Source of the DNA: Brevundimonas subvibrioides ATCC 15264
GTDB lineage: Bacteria > Pseudomonadota > Alphaproteobacteria > Caulobacterales > Caulobacteraceae
Assembly (NCBI RefSeq): GCF_000144605.1
Contig: NC_014375.1
Span: 806,001-870,000 of the forward strand
Reading direction: 5' to 3'
DNA: 64,000 nt
The notes under the pieces were generated by a model. It was not told where the DNA came from. It saw nothing but the letters and a program-made list of their open reading frames with translations, and did not search any database. The translations under genes and the position numbers were made by a program. Positions 25,789 to 36,815 of the stretch are shown here, piece after piece; within the stretch, counting starts at the first letter, position 1; every line of letters starts with the position of its first letter.

Positions 25789-28401
25789 ATGCGTCTTACC
25801 AATTTCCTCCGCTGCACCGCCTCCGCGGCCGTGGTCGGAACCGCCGTGTTCGGCTGGGCCGGCGTCGCCGCCGCCCAGGACCAGGCGTCGTCGGTCGACG
25901 ACATCGTCGTCACCGCCCAGAAGCGCGAGCAGAGCCTGCAGGACGTGCCGATCGTGGTGACCAGCCTGTCGGCCGAAGTGCTGCAGGACGCCGGCGTTCG
26001 CGACATCAAGGATCTGCAGATCCTGACCCCCGGCCTGACGGTCACCTCGACCACGTCGGAAGCCTCGACCACCGCCCGTATCCGCGGCGTCGGCACCGTG
26101 GGTGACAACCCCGGTCTGGAGAGCTCGGTCGGCGTCGTCATCGACGGCGTCTATCGCTCGCGCAACGGCGTCGGCTTCGGCGACCTCGGCGAACTGAGCC
26201 GCATCGAAGTGCTGAAGGGACCGCAAGGCACCCTGTTCGGCAAGAACACCTCGGCCGGCGTCATCAACATCCTGACCGAAGCGCCGTCGTTCACGCCAGG
26301 CGGCTCGGCCGAGCTGACGCTGGGCAACTATGGCCAATGGGGCGTCGCCGGTTCGATCACCGGCCCGGTCAACGACCAGGTCGCCTATCGCCTGTACGCC
26401 GCGCACCGCGAGCGTGAAGGCTTCTACGACGTCGACCTGGGCGACGGTCCCCGCACCCTGACGGAAGACGGCACGCAGGACTTCTTCACGGTCCGCGGCC
26501 AGCTGCTGGTCCTGCCGAACGACTCGGCCTCGATCCGCCTGATCGCCGACTACACCCGCCGCGACGAGTTCTGCTGCGTCGGCGTGCAGGTGCGGACCGG
26601 CCAGACCTATCCGTTCATCGATGGAACGTCGAACGGCACGGGCCAGCGTCCCCCGGCCGCCGGTTTCGGCGCCCTTCCGTTCTCGCGTACCGCCTTCGCC
26701 AACCGCGTCACCGATCAGGAGATCGAGGACATGGGCGTGTCGGCCGAAGCCAACATCGACATCGATGCCTGGAACGCGACGCTGACCTCGATCAGCTCGT
26801 GGCGGAACTGGTCGACCACCAACGGTCAGGACGCGGACTTCACCGGTTCCGACATCGCCTACCGTCTGCCGGACGGCGAGTTCGGTGCCTCGGTGCGCAA
26901 CATCACCCAGGAATTCCGCCTGGCGGGTGCCACCGACAAGCTGGACTGGCTGGTCGGCTTCTTCGCCACGCGTGAGAACGTCAACCGTCGCGACAGCTTC
27001 TATGAAGGCGCCGACTACGCGCCGGTCCTGTCGTTCCAGCTGTCGGCCGCGCTCAACGCCGCCAACCCGGCGATCCCGGTCAGCCCGTCGATCATCCCCT
27101 GCTTCACGCGGACGGCCCAGACGGCCGTTCAGCTGGGCCAGTGCCTGGGCAGCGGCGGTGCCGTGTTTGGGGGCGGACCGACGATCGCCGCCGGTCAGTC
27201 GCTGCGGGACAACTACCTGCAGCGTTCGGACTCGATCGCCCTGTTCACCAATAACACCTACAAGGTGACCGACGCCTTCGAGCTGACGCTGGGCCTGCGC
27301 TACACCTACGACGAGAAGCGGCTGATCGGCTCGCAGAACAACGTCGGCAACAACCAGTTCACCTGCGCTGCAGCCCTGGCAAACCAAGGCGCGATCGTCG
27401 GGGTTCTGGGTACGGCGAACGGCGGGGCTTTCCTGTCGCGCTTCTGCCTGCCCTGGACCAACCCCTTCTATGCCAACCGCGGCATCAGCGAGAGCGTCAA
27501 CGACGGCACCCTGTCCGGCACCGTCAAGGCCGCCTATCGCCTGAACGAGTCGATCCTGGTCTATGCGTCCTACGCCCGCGGCTACAAGAGCTTCGGCTAC
27601 AACCAGGACCGTGTGCAGGTCGCGACGACGGCGCTCCCGCTGCCGATCAACCCGGCTCCGTCGCTGTTCTTCCCCTCGGAAGACGTCGACAGCTATGAGC
27701 TGGGCGTCAAGACGACCCTGTTCAACCGCTCCATGCTGCTGAACGCGACCTACTTCGACCAAACGTTCGAGAACTTCCAGCTCAACACCTTCCTCGGCAC
27801 CGCCTTCGTGGTGGAGTCGATCCCCGAGCTGACCTCGCGCGGCGTGGATGCCGACTTCCTGTGGTTCACCCCGCTGGAAGGCCTGACCCTGGGCGGCGGC
27901 GTCACCTACACGGACGCCGAGTTCGGTGTGTTCACGGCGTCGCAACTGGCCAACCCCGGCAACTTCGGCCAGCTGTCGCTGCTGCCCGGTGCCCGTCCGT
28001 CGTTCGCGCCGGAATGGTCGTATGTCGCGTCGATCAACTTCAACCGGTCGATCGGCTATGGCCTGGAAGCCGGCTTCAGCCTGTCGGGCAAGTACATGAC
28101 CGACTACAACACCGGTTCCGACCTGCTGCCCTTCAAGGCGCAGGACGGGTTCGGCACGCTGAACGGCCGCATCACCCTGGGCTCGGAAGACGAGCGCTGG
28201 GCGCTGGAAGTCTGGGCCCAGAACCTGACGGACGAGGAGTACGTCCAGGTCGCCTACAACGGCTTCCTGCAAGGCGGCGCGTTCCAGTCGACGGTCCAGC
28301 CGAACGGCACCTTCTACAACCCGGCCGGCGACACCCAGACCATCGACGCCTTCCTGGGTGCCCCGCGCACCTACGGCGCGACCCTGCGCATCAAGTACTG
28401 A
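25789..28401 (+). CDS. TonB-dependent receptor
   Basis: An 870-residue outer-membrane receptor. The signal peptide runs to about VAAAQ (residue 25). DDIVVTAQKREQSLQDVPIVV is the TonB box with the start of the plug. VFGKNTS-type LFGKNTSAGVINILTEAP and GVVIDGVYRSRNGVGFGDLGELSRIEVLKGPQGTLFG are the plug core. The beta barrel follows and the protein ends in TYGATLRIKY, an aromatic/basic end typical for BAM insertion. It belongs to the large Caulobacterales/sphingomonad receptor group without an STN domain. The substrate is unknown; no siderophore or sugar genes lie next to it. The ATG at 25789 follows GGGAG. Confidence 0.92.
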   Translation: MRLTNFLRCTASAAVVGTAVFGWAGVAAAQDQASSVDDIVVTAQKREQSLQDVPIVVTSLSAEVLQDAGVRDIKDLQILTPGLTVTSTTSEASTTARIRGVGTVGDNPGLESSVGVVIDGVYRSRNGVGFGDLGELSRIEVLKGPQGTLFGKNTSAGVINILTEAPSFTPGGSAELTLGNYGQWGVAGSITGPVNDQVAYRLYAAHREREGFYDVDLGDGPRTLTEDGTQDFFTVRGQLLVLPNDSASIRLIADYTRRDEFCCVGVQVRTGQTYPFIDGTSNGTGQRPPAAGFGALPFSRTAFANRVTDQEIEDMGVSAEANIDIDAWNATLTSISSWRNWSTTNGQDADFTGSDIAYRLPDGEFGASVRNITQEFRLAGATDKLDWLVGFFATRENVNRRDSFYEGADYAPVLSFQLSAALNAANPAIPVSPSIIPCFTRTAQTAVQLGQCLGSGGAVFGGGPTIAAGQSLRDNYLQRSDSIALFTNNTYKVTDAFELTLGLRYTYDEKRLIGSQNNVGNNQFTCAAALANQGAIVGVLGTANGGAFLSRFCLPWTNPFYANRGISESVNDGTLSGTVKAAYRLNESILVYASYARGYKSFGYNQDRVQVATTALPLPINPAPSLFFPSEDVDSYELGVKTTLFNRSMLLNATYFDQTFENFQLNTFLGTAFVVESIPELTSRGVDADFLWFTPLEGLTLGGGVTYTDAEFGVFTASQLANPGNFGQLSLLPGARPSFAPEWSYVASINFNRSIGYGLEAGFSLSGKYMTDYNTGSDLLPFKAQDGFGTLNGRITLGSEDERWALEVWAQNLTDEEYVQVAYNGFLQGGAFQSTVQPNGTFYNPAGDTQTIDAFLGAPRTYGATLRIKY

Positions 28402-28428
28402 TCTTCGGCCATCAGGCCGGAGTGACCG

Positions 28429-28460
28429 GGCCGGTCGGGGATGTCCCCGACCGGCCTTTT
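28429..28460 (+). terminator. Rho-independent terminator after the TonB receptor
   Basis: GGCCGGTCGGGG (28429-28440) and CCCCGACCGGCC (28445-28456) form a perfect 12-base stem with a four-base loop, followed by TTTTCTTT. It starts 28 bases after the receptor stop codon and is the clearest terminator in the window. Confidence 0.88.
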
Positions 28461-28762
28461 CTTTGCCCGACGTGCGGGGCTGGCCGGGGCGCGATGGTTT
28501 CTTCGCACGACCGACCTCGGGCGCAGACACGCGGCTGAAGCGCTCCAGGGCCAATGGGCCCATTGCGGAAAGAGCCACAAGGCCGCGCCAGCGCCAGCGC
28601 CACGCGTCCGCGCGCCGCTCGCGACCCTGTTTGCGATGTGCGGTCGCGGTTGTCCGGCCTCAAGCCGCAGGGGCGCCAGTGGGCACCCACCACGGTCGAT
28701 GAGCCCACTGGCGAAAGACCCCCGGATGGGACGGGGACGCGCTTCTGCGACTCTCCAGCCGC
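28461..28762. other. Gap without a gene, with an inverted repeat
   Basis: About 300 bases between the receptor terminator and the RND pump stop. No frame here looks coding. A perfect 11-base inverted repeat, CGCCAGTGGGC (28674-28684) and GCCCACTGGCG (28703-28713), has an 18-base loop and no T-run on the leftward side. It may help end the RND transcript or be an unrelated structure. Confidence 0.55.
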
Positions 28763-31700
28763 CTACTCTGCGGGCCTGGGGGTTTCCGGGCTGGCCGCTA
28801 CAGCCTCATGCTGGCCGTCGAAGGTGCGGCCCAGCAGCCTCTCCATCCGCCGCTTGCCGCCGTCGATCAGGCTGAATGCCGCTGGAATGAAGATCAGGGA
28901 CAGGGCCGTGGATGTAATCAGGCCGCCAATCACCGCGATCGCCATGGGCGATCGGAACTCGGTGCCCTCGCCGAACGCCATGGCGATCGGCAGCATGCCC
29001 AGCCCCATGGCCAGGGTCGTCATGATGATGGGCTGGGCCCGCTTGTGGGCGGCATCGATGATTGCGTCGTACTGGCTCATCCCGCGCTGCATGGCGATGA
29101 TCGCATAATCGACCAGCAGGATGGAGTTCTTCGCCGCGATGCCGGTGAGCATGATGATGCCGATCAGGGCGGGCATCGACAGTGCCTTGCCGGTCACCAG
29201 CAACAGGAAGAAGGCCCCGCCGAACGACACCGGGAGTGCCGCCAGGATGGTGACCGGGTGGAAGAAGCTTTTGAACAGCAGGACCAGCACCACATACATC
29301 AGCAGGATGCCGGTCACGATGGCGAAGATGAAGCCGGACGCCGTCTCCTGCAGGTTCTCCAGCTCCCCCGACACGGCCTGGGTGACCCCCGCCGGCAGGT
29401 TCTGCATCGCTGGCAGGGCATCCACCCGCTCGGACGCCTGGCCAAGGGTGATGCCGTTCAGCTCGGCCGTCAGGCTGGCGACCCGCCGGCGATCCAGACG
29501 GGTCAGCTGGTTGGGCCCGGCCCCGAAGGTGATGTCGGCCACCGAGGACAGAGGGACGGTCGCACCCGAAGCCGTCGGGACCTGAAGGTTCTCGATCAGG
29601 CCCAGATCGGTGCGCGATTGTTCGGTCAGCATGACCCGAATGGGGACCTGACGGTCGCCAAGGTTGAACTTGGGCAGCAGCTGGTCCGCGTCGCCCAGAG
29701 TGGCCACCCGGGCCACGGACGAGATGTCCGAGGCCGACACGCCCTGAAGCGCGCCCACGTCGCCCTTGGGCGTGATGAGGATTTCAGGGCGGACGAGGGC
29801 CGCGGTGGAGATGACGTTGGCCAGGCCCGGAACGCCGCGCATCTCACGCTCAACCGCCGCCGCCGTATCCTCCAGCACCTCGCCGTCGTCGCCGACGAGC
29901 GAGATCGAGACCTGACCCCCGCCCCCGCCTTCCTGACCAAACTGGACGCGGGCACCCGGGATCTGGCGCAGGACCGGACCCATTTCCTGTTCGAACGCCT
30001 GCTGGCGGATGTCGCGTTCGCTCTTCTTGACCAGGTTCACGGTAATGGACGCCCGCCGGACCTCGCCGGCCGAGCCGCCGCCGCCGCCGCCGAAGCTGGT
30101 CGTGGCCGAGCCGATCGAAGCATAGACCGAGCGGACCTCGGGGCGCGCGATCAGAGAATTGGTGACCTGCTGAACCACGGCGTCGGTTTCGGCCAGGGTC
30201 GCGCCGGGCGGCAGCTGCACGGTCACGTTCGAGCGCGACAGATCCTCGACCGGAATGAACTCGAACGGCAGACGCGAGGCGAGCCCGATGGAGCCGATGA
30301 AGAACAGCAGGCCCAGGCCCATCACCCAGACCCGGTGGTCCAGCACGCGCCACAGCAGGTGCCGCCTTGCGAAACTGCCCCTTTTCGTCGCCCGCTCGGC
30401 CTTCAGTCGCTCGGAGCCGGAGTGCCCCATGCCCCAGCGCAACACCTTGAGATAGGCGGTCATCCACGCTGGATCCCCGTGCTCCTTGCCCTGATCGGCC
30501 TTCAGCAGATAGGCGCTCATCAAGGGTGTCAGGGTACGCGCCACGACCAGCGAGAAGAAGACGCTGACGCAGGTGGCGATGGCGAAGCTCTTGAAGAACT
30601 GGCCGACCACCCCGGGCATGAAGCCGGTGGGCGCAAAAACGGCGATCAGGGTCGCGGTGGTGGCGATGACGGCCAGGCCGATCTCGTCGGCCGCTTCGAT
30701 GGCCGCTGGATAGGGCGCTTTGCCGTCGCGGATGTGCCGGACGATGTTCTCGATCTCGACGATGGCGTCATCGACCAGGATGCCGATCGTCAGCGACAGG
30801 GCCAGCAGGGTGACCACATTCAGCGACTGTCCCATCAGGTCCATCACGAGGAACGTCGGGATCAGTGACAGCGGCATGGCAACGGCCGCGATCAGGGTCG
30901 CCCGCCAGTCGCGCAGGAAGACCAGCACGACCAGCACGGCCAGGCCCGCGCCCAACAGCAGGGCCTCGACCGAGGCATGGAAGTTGTTGATCACGTCCTG
31001 GGTGGTGTTGGTCACCTCCTCGATGGTGACGGTGCCAAGCTCGGCGTCCAGCGCCTCGATCTCTTCCTGGGTCCGCTCATAGACGTCCAGCTCGGACGAG
31101 CCGACGGAGCGACTGATGGAGAAGGCGACCACCTCGCCGCCGTTGAAACGGGCGCGTCCACGGGGTTCGGACCATTCATCGGTGACCTCGCCCAGATCGC
31201 CAAGGCGTACGGTGCGACCCCCGACCGGGATCAGGGTCTCGGCCAGCGCCTCGACCGAAGGGGCCGAACCGAGGGTGCGGATGGCCTGTTCATTGCCGCC
31301 GATCTCGCCCCGGCCGCCCGGCAGGTTGATGTTGGCCGCGCGGAGCTGGTTCGATACGGCCGCAGCGCTGACGCCCTGGGCGGCGAGCTTCTCGGGATCC
31401 AGCTTCACGCGGATTTCGCGACTGACGCCGCCGTCGCGGCTGACCTGGCTGACGCCCTGGACCGACAGCATGCGCTTGGCGATGGTGTTGTCGACGAACC
31501 AGCTCAGTTCCTCGGGATTCATTCCCGGGGCCCGCACCACATAGGTGGCGATCGGGACCTGGGTGAACTCGATGCGCTGGACGATCGGCTCCTGAACATC
31601 GGCGGGAAGGTTCTGGCGCACACCGGCGACGGCGTTGCGCACGTCGTTGGTCGCCTTTTCCAGGTCCACGCCGAGATTGAAGGTGACCGAGGTCGTCGAA

Positions 31701-31972
31701 ACGGAGTCGCTGACCGTCGAGTTGATGTCATCGACCTCGCCCAGACCTGCGACGGCATCTTCGATCAGGCGGGTGACCTGGGTCTCGAGCTCGGTCGGTG
31801 CAGCGCCCGACTGGACCACTGTGACCGCCACGACCGGCAGGTCCACATTGGGGAAGTTGTTTACCGGCAGGCGGCCGTAGCTGATGATCCCCGCCACCGT
31901 CAGCACGATGAACAGCAGGACGATCGGAATCGGGTTCCGGATCGACCAGGACGAGATGTTGTTGAAGTTCAT
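28763..31972 (-). CDS. RND efflux pump permease (HAE1/AcrB-like)
   Basis: A 1069-residue inner-membrane pump with 12 helices and two large periplasmic loops. NNISSWSIRNPIPIVLLFIVLTVAGIISY is helix 1. TIGILVDDAIVEIENIVRHIRDG has the proton-relay Asp pair in TM4. GIAAKNSILLVDYAI and SIGLASRLPFEFIPVEDLSRSNV are standard. Long GGGGGGSAGEVRRAS in the periplasmic part is a repeat-rich loop. The partner adaptor gene ends 4 bases before this gene begins on the same strand; no outer-membrane factor gene is nearby, so a TolC-like channel elsewhere must be shared. Substrates may be drugs, bile-like detergents or solvents; not determinable. Confidence 0.93.
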   Translation of the reverse strand: MNFNNISSWSIRNPIPIVLLFIVLTVAGIISYGRLPVNNFPNVDLPVVAVTVVQSGAAPTELETQVTRLIEDAVAGLGEVDDINSTVSDSVSTTSVTFNLGVDLEKATNDVRNAVAGVRQNLPADVQEPIVQRIEFTQVPIATYVVRAPGMNPEELSWFVDNTIAKRMLSVQGVSQVSRDGGVSREIRVKLDPEKLAAQGVSAAAVSNQLRAANINLPGGRGEIGGNEQAIRTLGSAPSVEALAETLIPVGGRTVRLGDLGEVTDEWSEPRGRARFNGGEVVAFSISRSVGSSELDVYERTQEEIEALDAELGTVTIEEVTNTTQDVINNFHASVEALLLGAGLAVLVVLVFLRDWRATLIAAVAMPLSLIPTFLVMDLMGQSLNVVTLLALSLTIGILVDDAIVEIENIVRHIRDGKAPYPAAIEAADEIGLAVIATTATLIAVFAPTGFMPGVVGQFFKSFAIATCVSVFFSLVVARTLTPLMSAYLLKADQGKEHGDPAWMTAYLKVLRWGMGHSGSERLKAERATKRGSFARRHLLWRVLDHRVWVMGLGLLFFIGSIGLASRLPFEFIPVEDLSRSNVTVQLPPGATLAETDAVVQQVTNSLIARPEVRSVYASIGSATTSFGGGGGGSAGEVRRASITVNLVKKSERDIRQQAFEQEMGPVLRQIPGARVQFGQEGGGGGQVSISLVGDDGEVLEDTAAAVEREMRGVPGLANVISTAALVRPEILITPKGDVGALQGVSASDISSVARVATLGDADQLLPKFNLGDRQVPIRVMLTEQSRTDLGLIENLQVPTASGATVPLSSVADITFGAGPNQLTRLDRRRVASLTAELNGITLGQASERVDALPAMQNLPAGVTQAVSGELENLQETASGFIFAIVTGILLMYVVLVLLFKSFFHPVTILAALPVSFGGAFFLLLVTGKALSMPALIGIIMLTGIAAKNSILLVDYAIIAMQRGMSQYDAIIDAAHKRAQPIIMTTLAMGLGMLPIAMAFGEGTEFRSPMAIAVIGGLITSTALSLIFIPAAFSLIDGGKRRMERLLGRTFDGQHEAVAASPETPRPAE

Positions 31973-31975
31973 GGC

Positions 31976-33121
31976 TCAGCGGGCCTGGGTTGCGGGGGTG
32001 GCGGCGGCTTGGGCGGCAATGGAAGGCACCACCCGGACCTGATCTCCCTCGCCGAGGAAGCCGGCGCCCTCGACCACAACGCGTTGCCCCGCCGTCAGGC
32101 CGGTCGCGACCGCCACCCGGCCATCGGTCCGCCCGCCCTCGGTGATCTGGACAAAGCGAACGGTCGAGTCGGTACCGACGACATAGACACCCGCGCGGTT
32201 CTCCCGGAACACGACGGCGGCCGCCGGAACGGTCAGCGACGGCTGGGTCCCCGCATTGATCTCGGTTCGGGCGAACATGCCGGGCTGCAACGCCGTTCCA
32301 CCGGTCAGGGCGACACGGGCGATGCCCAGTCGGGTCTCGGGGTCTACCTGCGGTGTCACGATGCGCACGGTGCCGGACGCCTGACCGGCCTGGTCGGAGA
32401 TGATGGTCGCCGACATGCCGGCGCGGACGAGGGCCAGCTCGGCCTCGGGCACCTCGGCGTTCAGCTCCAACCGGCCGTCCCGGACCAGGCGGAACAGCTC
32501 GGTACCGGCGGCGACGATCTGTCCTCGCGTGACGCTGCGGCTGGAAATCAGGCCCGACACCGGAGCGCGGATCGTGGCCTGGTTGACCCGCGTCTGGGTC
32601 TCGCTGAGCGAAGCCTGGGCGGAGGCCAGATTGGCCGAGGCGGCGCGCTGGTTGGCCAGGGCGGTGTCAAGCGAGGCCTGGGAGAGGAAGCCGCGCTCCT
32701 TCAGCTCCTGCGCCCGGGAAAGGGCCGCCTCGTCGCGCGCCAGATTGGCCTGTGCCGTCTGCACTGCCGCCTGCTGCTGACGCAGCTGGGCCCGCAAAAG
32801 ACTGTCGTTCAATTGAACCAGCGCCTGGCCCTGGCGGACGTACTGGCCCTCATCGACATAGACGGCGGTAGCGACCAGACCGCCGGTCTCGGCCCCCACC
32901 GGGACCTCTTCCCAGGCCGCCACTGTGCCGGAGGCGTTGATGGTCCGGGGCAGGTCGCTGGAGCTGACCGTCACGGCGGTCACGGCCTGGCCGACCGCGT
33001 TCGGAGCCTCGGCCTCCTGGCCCTCGGAGCCGCCGCAAGCGGCCGTCAGCAGGGTCAGGCCGAGGGCGGCAGCCATGGCGGGCACGCGAAGCAGGCGATG
33101 GGTCGAGGGCGTAGCAGCCAC
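31976..33121 (-). CDS. RND periplasmic adaptor (MFP), lipoprotein
   Basis: A 381-residue membrane-fusion protein. The N-terminus carries a lipobox, LLTAAC with the Cys near residue 29, so it is probably lipid-anchored in the inner membrane. An N-terminal lipoyl half (GGLVATAVYVDEGQYVRQGQALVQL), a coiled-coil hairpin (AALSRAQELKERGFLSQASLDTALANQRAASANL), a second lipoyl half (IRAPVSGLISSRSVTRGQIVAAGTELFRLV) and a beta-barrel end make up the standard MFP plan. The stop lies 4 bases ahead of the permease gene. The ATG at 33121 starts about 220 bases from divergent lepA. Confidence 0.93.
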   Translation of the reverse strand: MAATPSTHRLLRVPAMAAALGLTLLTAACGGSEGQEAEAPNAVGQAVTAVTVSSSDLPRTINASGTVAAWEEVPVGAETGGLVATAVYVDEGQYVRQGQALVQLNDSLLRAQLRQQQAAVQTAQANLARDEAALSRAQELKERGFLSQASLDTALANQRAASANLASAQASLSETQTRVNQATIRAPVSGLISSRSVTRGQIVAAGTELFRLVRDGRLELNAEVPEAELALVRAGMSATIISDQAGQASGTVRIVTPQVDPETRLGIARVALTGGTALQPGMFARTEINAGTQPSLTVPAAAVVFRENRAGVYVVGTDSTVRFVQITEGGRTDGRVAVATGLTAGQRVVVEGAGFLGEGDQVRVVPSIAAQAAATPATQAR

Positions 33122-33244
33122 GGGAGGTCCTGTCGTTCGAGAGGGCGTGGAGCGCCCTGGTGTTGGTCGCGCGGGGGGGCGCTATGTCCCCTGGCCGGTC
33201 CTCATAACGCGTTCGCGGTTCGGCTCCTACCGCCTGCCGTGGCC

Positions 33245-33260
33245 ATTACTGCAAAGTAAT
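33245..33260. promoter_or_regulatory. AT-rich palindrome upstream of the RND operon
   Basis: ATTACT-GCAA-AGTAAT stands out in this GC-rich sequence and lies between the RND adaptor start and divergent lepA. It has the size and symmetry of a repressor operator, but no regulator gene is adjacent to support this. Confidence 0.35.
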
Positions 33261-33344
33261 CCGCCTGACCTTGCGGCGCGTTCGCCACCGAGACCCTGTG
33301 GCGCGTTGGCGCGACGGCCCTGACCATGCTAACCGCGCCGCACC

Positions 33345-35153
<1,809 letters not shown>

Positions 35154-35478
35154 GGGCAGGCTGGGGCGCTACCGCCCGGTTCGCGGAGCCTCGCTGCCTG
35201 AGCGCGACTAGTCTGGATACGCGTCGGCAACTGTTCCAACGCCGCCTTGCTGGCCATGATCGAGGCGAACCGGCCAGCGGTCCTGAAGCGACTCGAGGAC
35301 GGCGAGCGTCTGGTGGAACTCCGGTCCTGACGACCGCGATCGGCGGAGGGATGAGGTTCGGCAGGATGCCTTCATCGTCGCGCGGGGAACTGGGGACGTC
35401 TGGCTATTGGAGGCCGAAGATCAGCTTGCTGGCGCATTCCGCGAATCCAGGCCAACCTTCAGCCCTTGGGGGCGCCTC
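35154..35478 (+). other. Non-coding or degraded stretch after lepA
   Basis: About 325 bases with no gene I can trust. One frame reads ALLAMIEANRPAVLKRLEDGERLVELRS then stops at 35330. Another, from about 35336 on, reads FIVARGTGDVWLLEAEDQLAGAFRES and runs into the next ORF. The two pieces lie in different frames and could be a broken small gene, but no family was recognised. Confidence 0.4.
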
Positions 35479-35703
35479 ATGACCAAAAAGCGTTGGGTTC
35501 AGACTGTCGACCGCCTCATGAAGCGCGACTGGTGCATCAACACCGCCGATGCTGGCTTGGATGATGCCGAGCTGACTCGATACTGGCGGGACGGGGAAGA
35601 GCCCTCAGCCTTCGTCGCGTGGTTTGCCGAGAAGCACGACCTAATCCGTTTCGAGCCACGTCCGATCAGAACGCGGCCCGCCAGTTCTCGGCCTCAAGCC
35701 TGA
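35479..35703 (+). CDS. Small hypothetical protein
   Basis: A 74-residue protein starting MTKKRWVQTVDRLMKRDWCINTADAG. It has LTRYWRDGEEPSAFVAWFAEKHDLIRF, a compact hydrophobic core of the kind seen in small conserved proteins of alphaproteobacteria. I know no function. The start at 35479 was preferred to the upstream TTG; a GGGGGCG run lies 7-11 bases ahead. Its last 38 bases overlap the end of the DUF3883 gene on the other strand. Confidence 0.6.
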   Translation: MTKKRWVQTVDRLMKRDWCINTADAGLDDAELTRYWRDGEEPSAFVAWFAEKHDLIRFEPRPIRTRPASSRPQA

Positions 35704-36601
35704 CCGAGGCTTCCAGCGGCGGGGGTAGGACGAAGAGGCGGGGTGTGACAGGCAGGGTGTGGAGGCGGTAGAGGCGCCAAGCGTCCGGACGTTCCTCTGA
35801 AACCTCCCGCTCCGTACGGGTCAGGAAGAAGTCCGTGGTCGGGCCGCCGCGCGTGGCCTTCACCTCGATCAGCCGGTCGGAGCCATCGGGTTCGAAACTG
35901 CGGATGTCGTAGCCAGCGCCATCACCGTGAACGTCGGCGGTCCATTCAACCTTCTTGGCGAGGTCCATACGATCAGCGGCGACCAGACGCGCGATTTCGT
36001 GGTTCAGAATGTGCTGCTCGCCCAATCGGCCGAGCGCTCGATTGGCGTTGTCGCGTGTGGCGGGATCATATTTGCGGACGAGCCGAACAAGGCCGTCTGG
36101 GCGGGGTCTTCGCGGTGTGGCCGAGGGCGGTAGATGGGTGGGGATGACGACGCTCGAAAAGGCAGGAGCCTGGACCTGTGGTCCGACGTAGTGGGTGCCA
36201 GCGTTCTCGACGCCATCTGTGGGATTCGCTGGTTGCTCGGCTTGCGCCGCGCCGAGGACCGCGGCTGTCGGAAGGTTCTGGCCGAGCGTCCACGCGTTCG
36301 GATGGGCGTCGAGATAACGCTCCAGCGCGGGGAAGAGGGCGCGCTGATAGTTGGCCATTGGGCGGTAGCCGCGAATGTGCGGCAGGCCGAGCTCGGCCAA
36401 GGCGGCCGAGACGTTCATGTGTTTGAACTCGATCGACTTGTGTCCGCGCCCGATGTGCTGATCTAGCGCGCGGGCGTGGCGGGCCTTCACATAGTCTTCG
36501 CCAGATAACTCTGCACCAAGCATCGCAAAATAGTCGGCGACGATCAGGTCGTTCTCTTCGGCCGTCCAGTCGCTACGTTCATTGGGGATCAGGGCCACCA
36601 A
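35666..36601 (-). CDS. DUF3883-domain protein (nuclease-like fold)
   Basis: A 311-residue protein. The N-terminal 100 residues (TAEENDLIVADYFAMLGAELSGEDYVKARHARAL, MNVSAALAELGLPHIRGYRPMANYQ) resemble an HTH-like DNA-binding or recognition module common beside such enzymes. The C-terminal part VHGDGAGYDIRSFEPDGSDRLIEVKATRGGPTTDFFLTRTEREVS is the DUF3883 domain (as in Arabidopsis NO VEIN), with a D ... E-x-K pattern of the PD-(D/E)xK nuclease kind. Such proteins turn up in defence islands and restriction systems, but no partner gene is present. The start is TTG at 36601 or GTG at 36598. Flanked by housekeeping genes, it looks acquired. Confidence 0.7.
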   Translation of the reverse strand: MVALIPNERSDWTAEENDLIVADYFAMLGAELSGEDYVKARHARALDQHIGRGHKSIEFKHMNVSAALAELGLPHIRGYRPMANYQRALFPALERYLDAHPNAWTLGQNLPTAAVLGAAQAEQPANPTDGVENAGTHYVGPQVQAPAFSSVVIPTHLPPSATPRRPRPDGLVRLVRKYDPATRDNANRALGRLGEQHILNHEIARLVAADRMDLAKKVEWTADVHGDGAGYDIRSFEPDGSDRLIEVKATRGGPTTDFFLTRTEREVSEERPDAWRLYRLHTLPVTPRLFVLPPPLEASVRLEAENWRAAF

Positions 36602-36651
36602 GCGAGCGTGGCATGGAGAAGGGAGCGTGACCAGGCCGGAAACGGGGGGCC

Positions 36652-36718
36652 GTCAGGAACCCCTCCACCGCTCCGCGGTCCCCCTCCCCATTCGCCAAGG
36701 GGCGAACGGGGAGGAGAC
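36652..36718. repeat. Dispersed repeat fragment (GGAACCCCTCC ... GGAGGAGAC family)
   Basis: A 67-base copy that reads GTCAGGAACCCCTCCACC to CGAACGGGGAGGAGAC and matches the right-hand half of the repeats at 52657-52800 and 59790-59957. It lies between the DUF3883 gene and the hybrid kinase. Confidence 0.7.
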
Positions 36719-36815
36719 GGGTTGGACGGATCCACGCTTGTGCACCCCCGCTCATCGATCGGTGATTCACCGGATGTTCGGGTTCGCGCTCTAGCTTCGG
36801 TAGTGGAGAGCGCGA

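Noticed and set aside
28808..30868. A 686-residue plus-strand frame across the RND pump
   Set aside because: It is an antisense shadow of the permease; repeated GHG and DQQ patterns are not a real protein.
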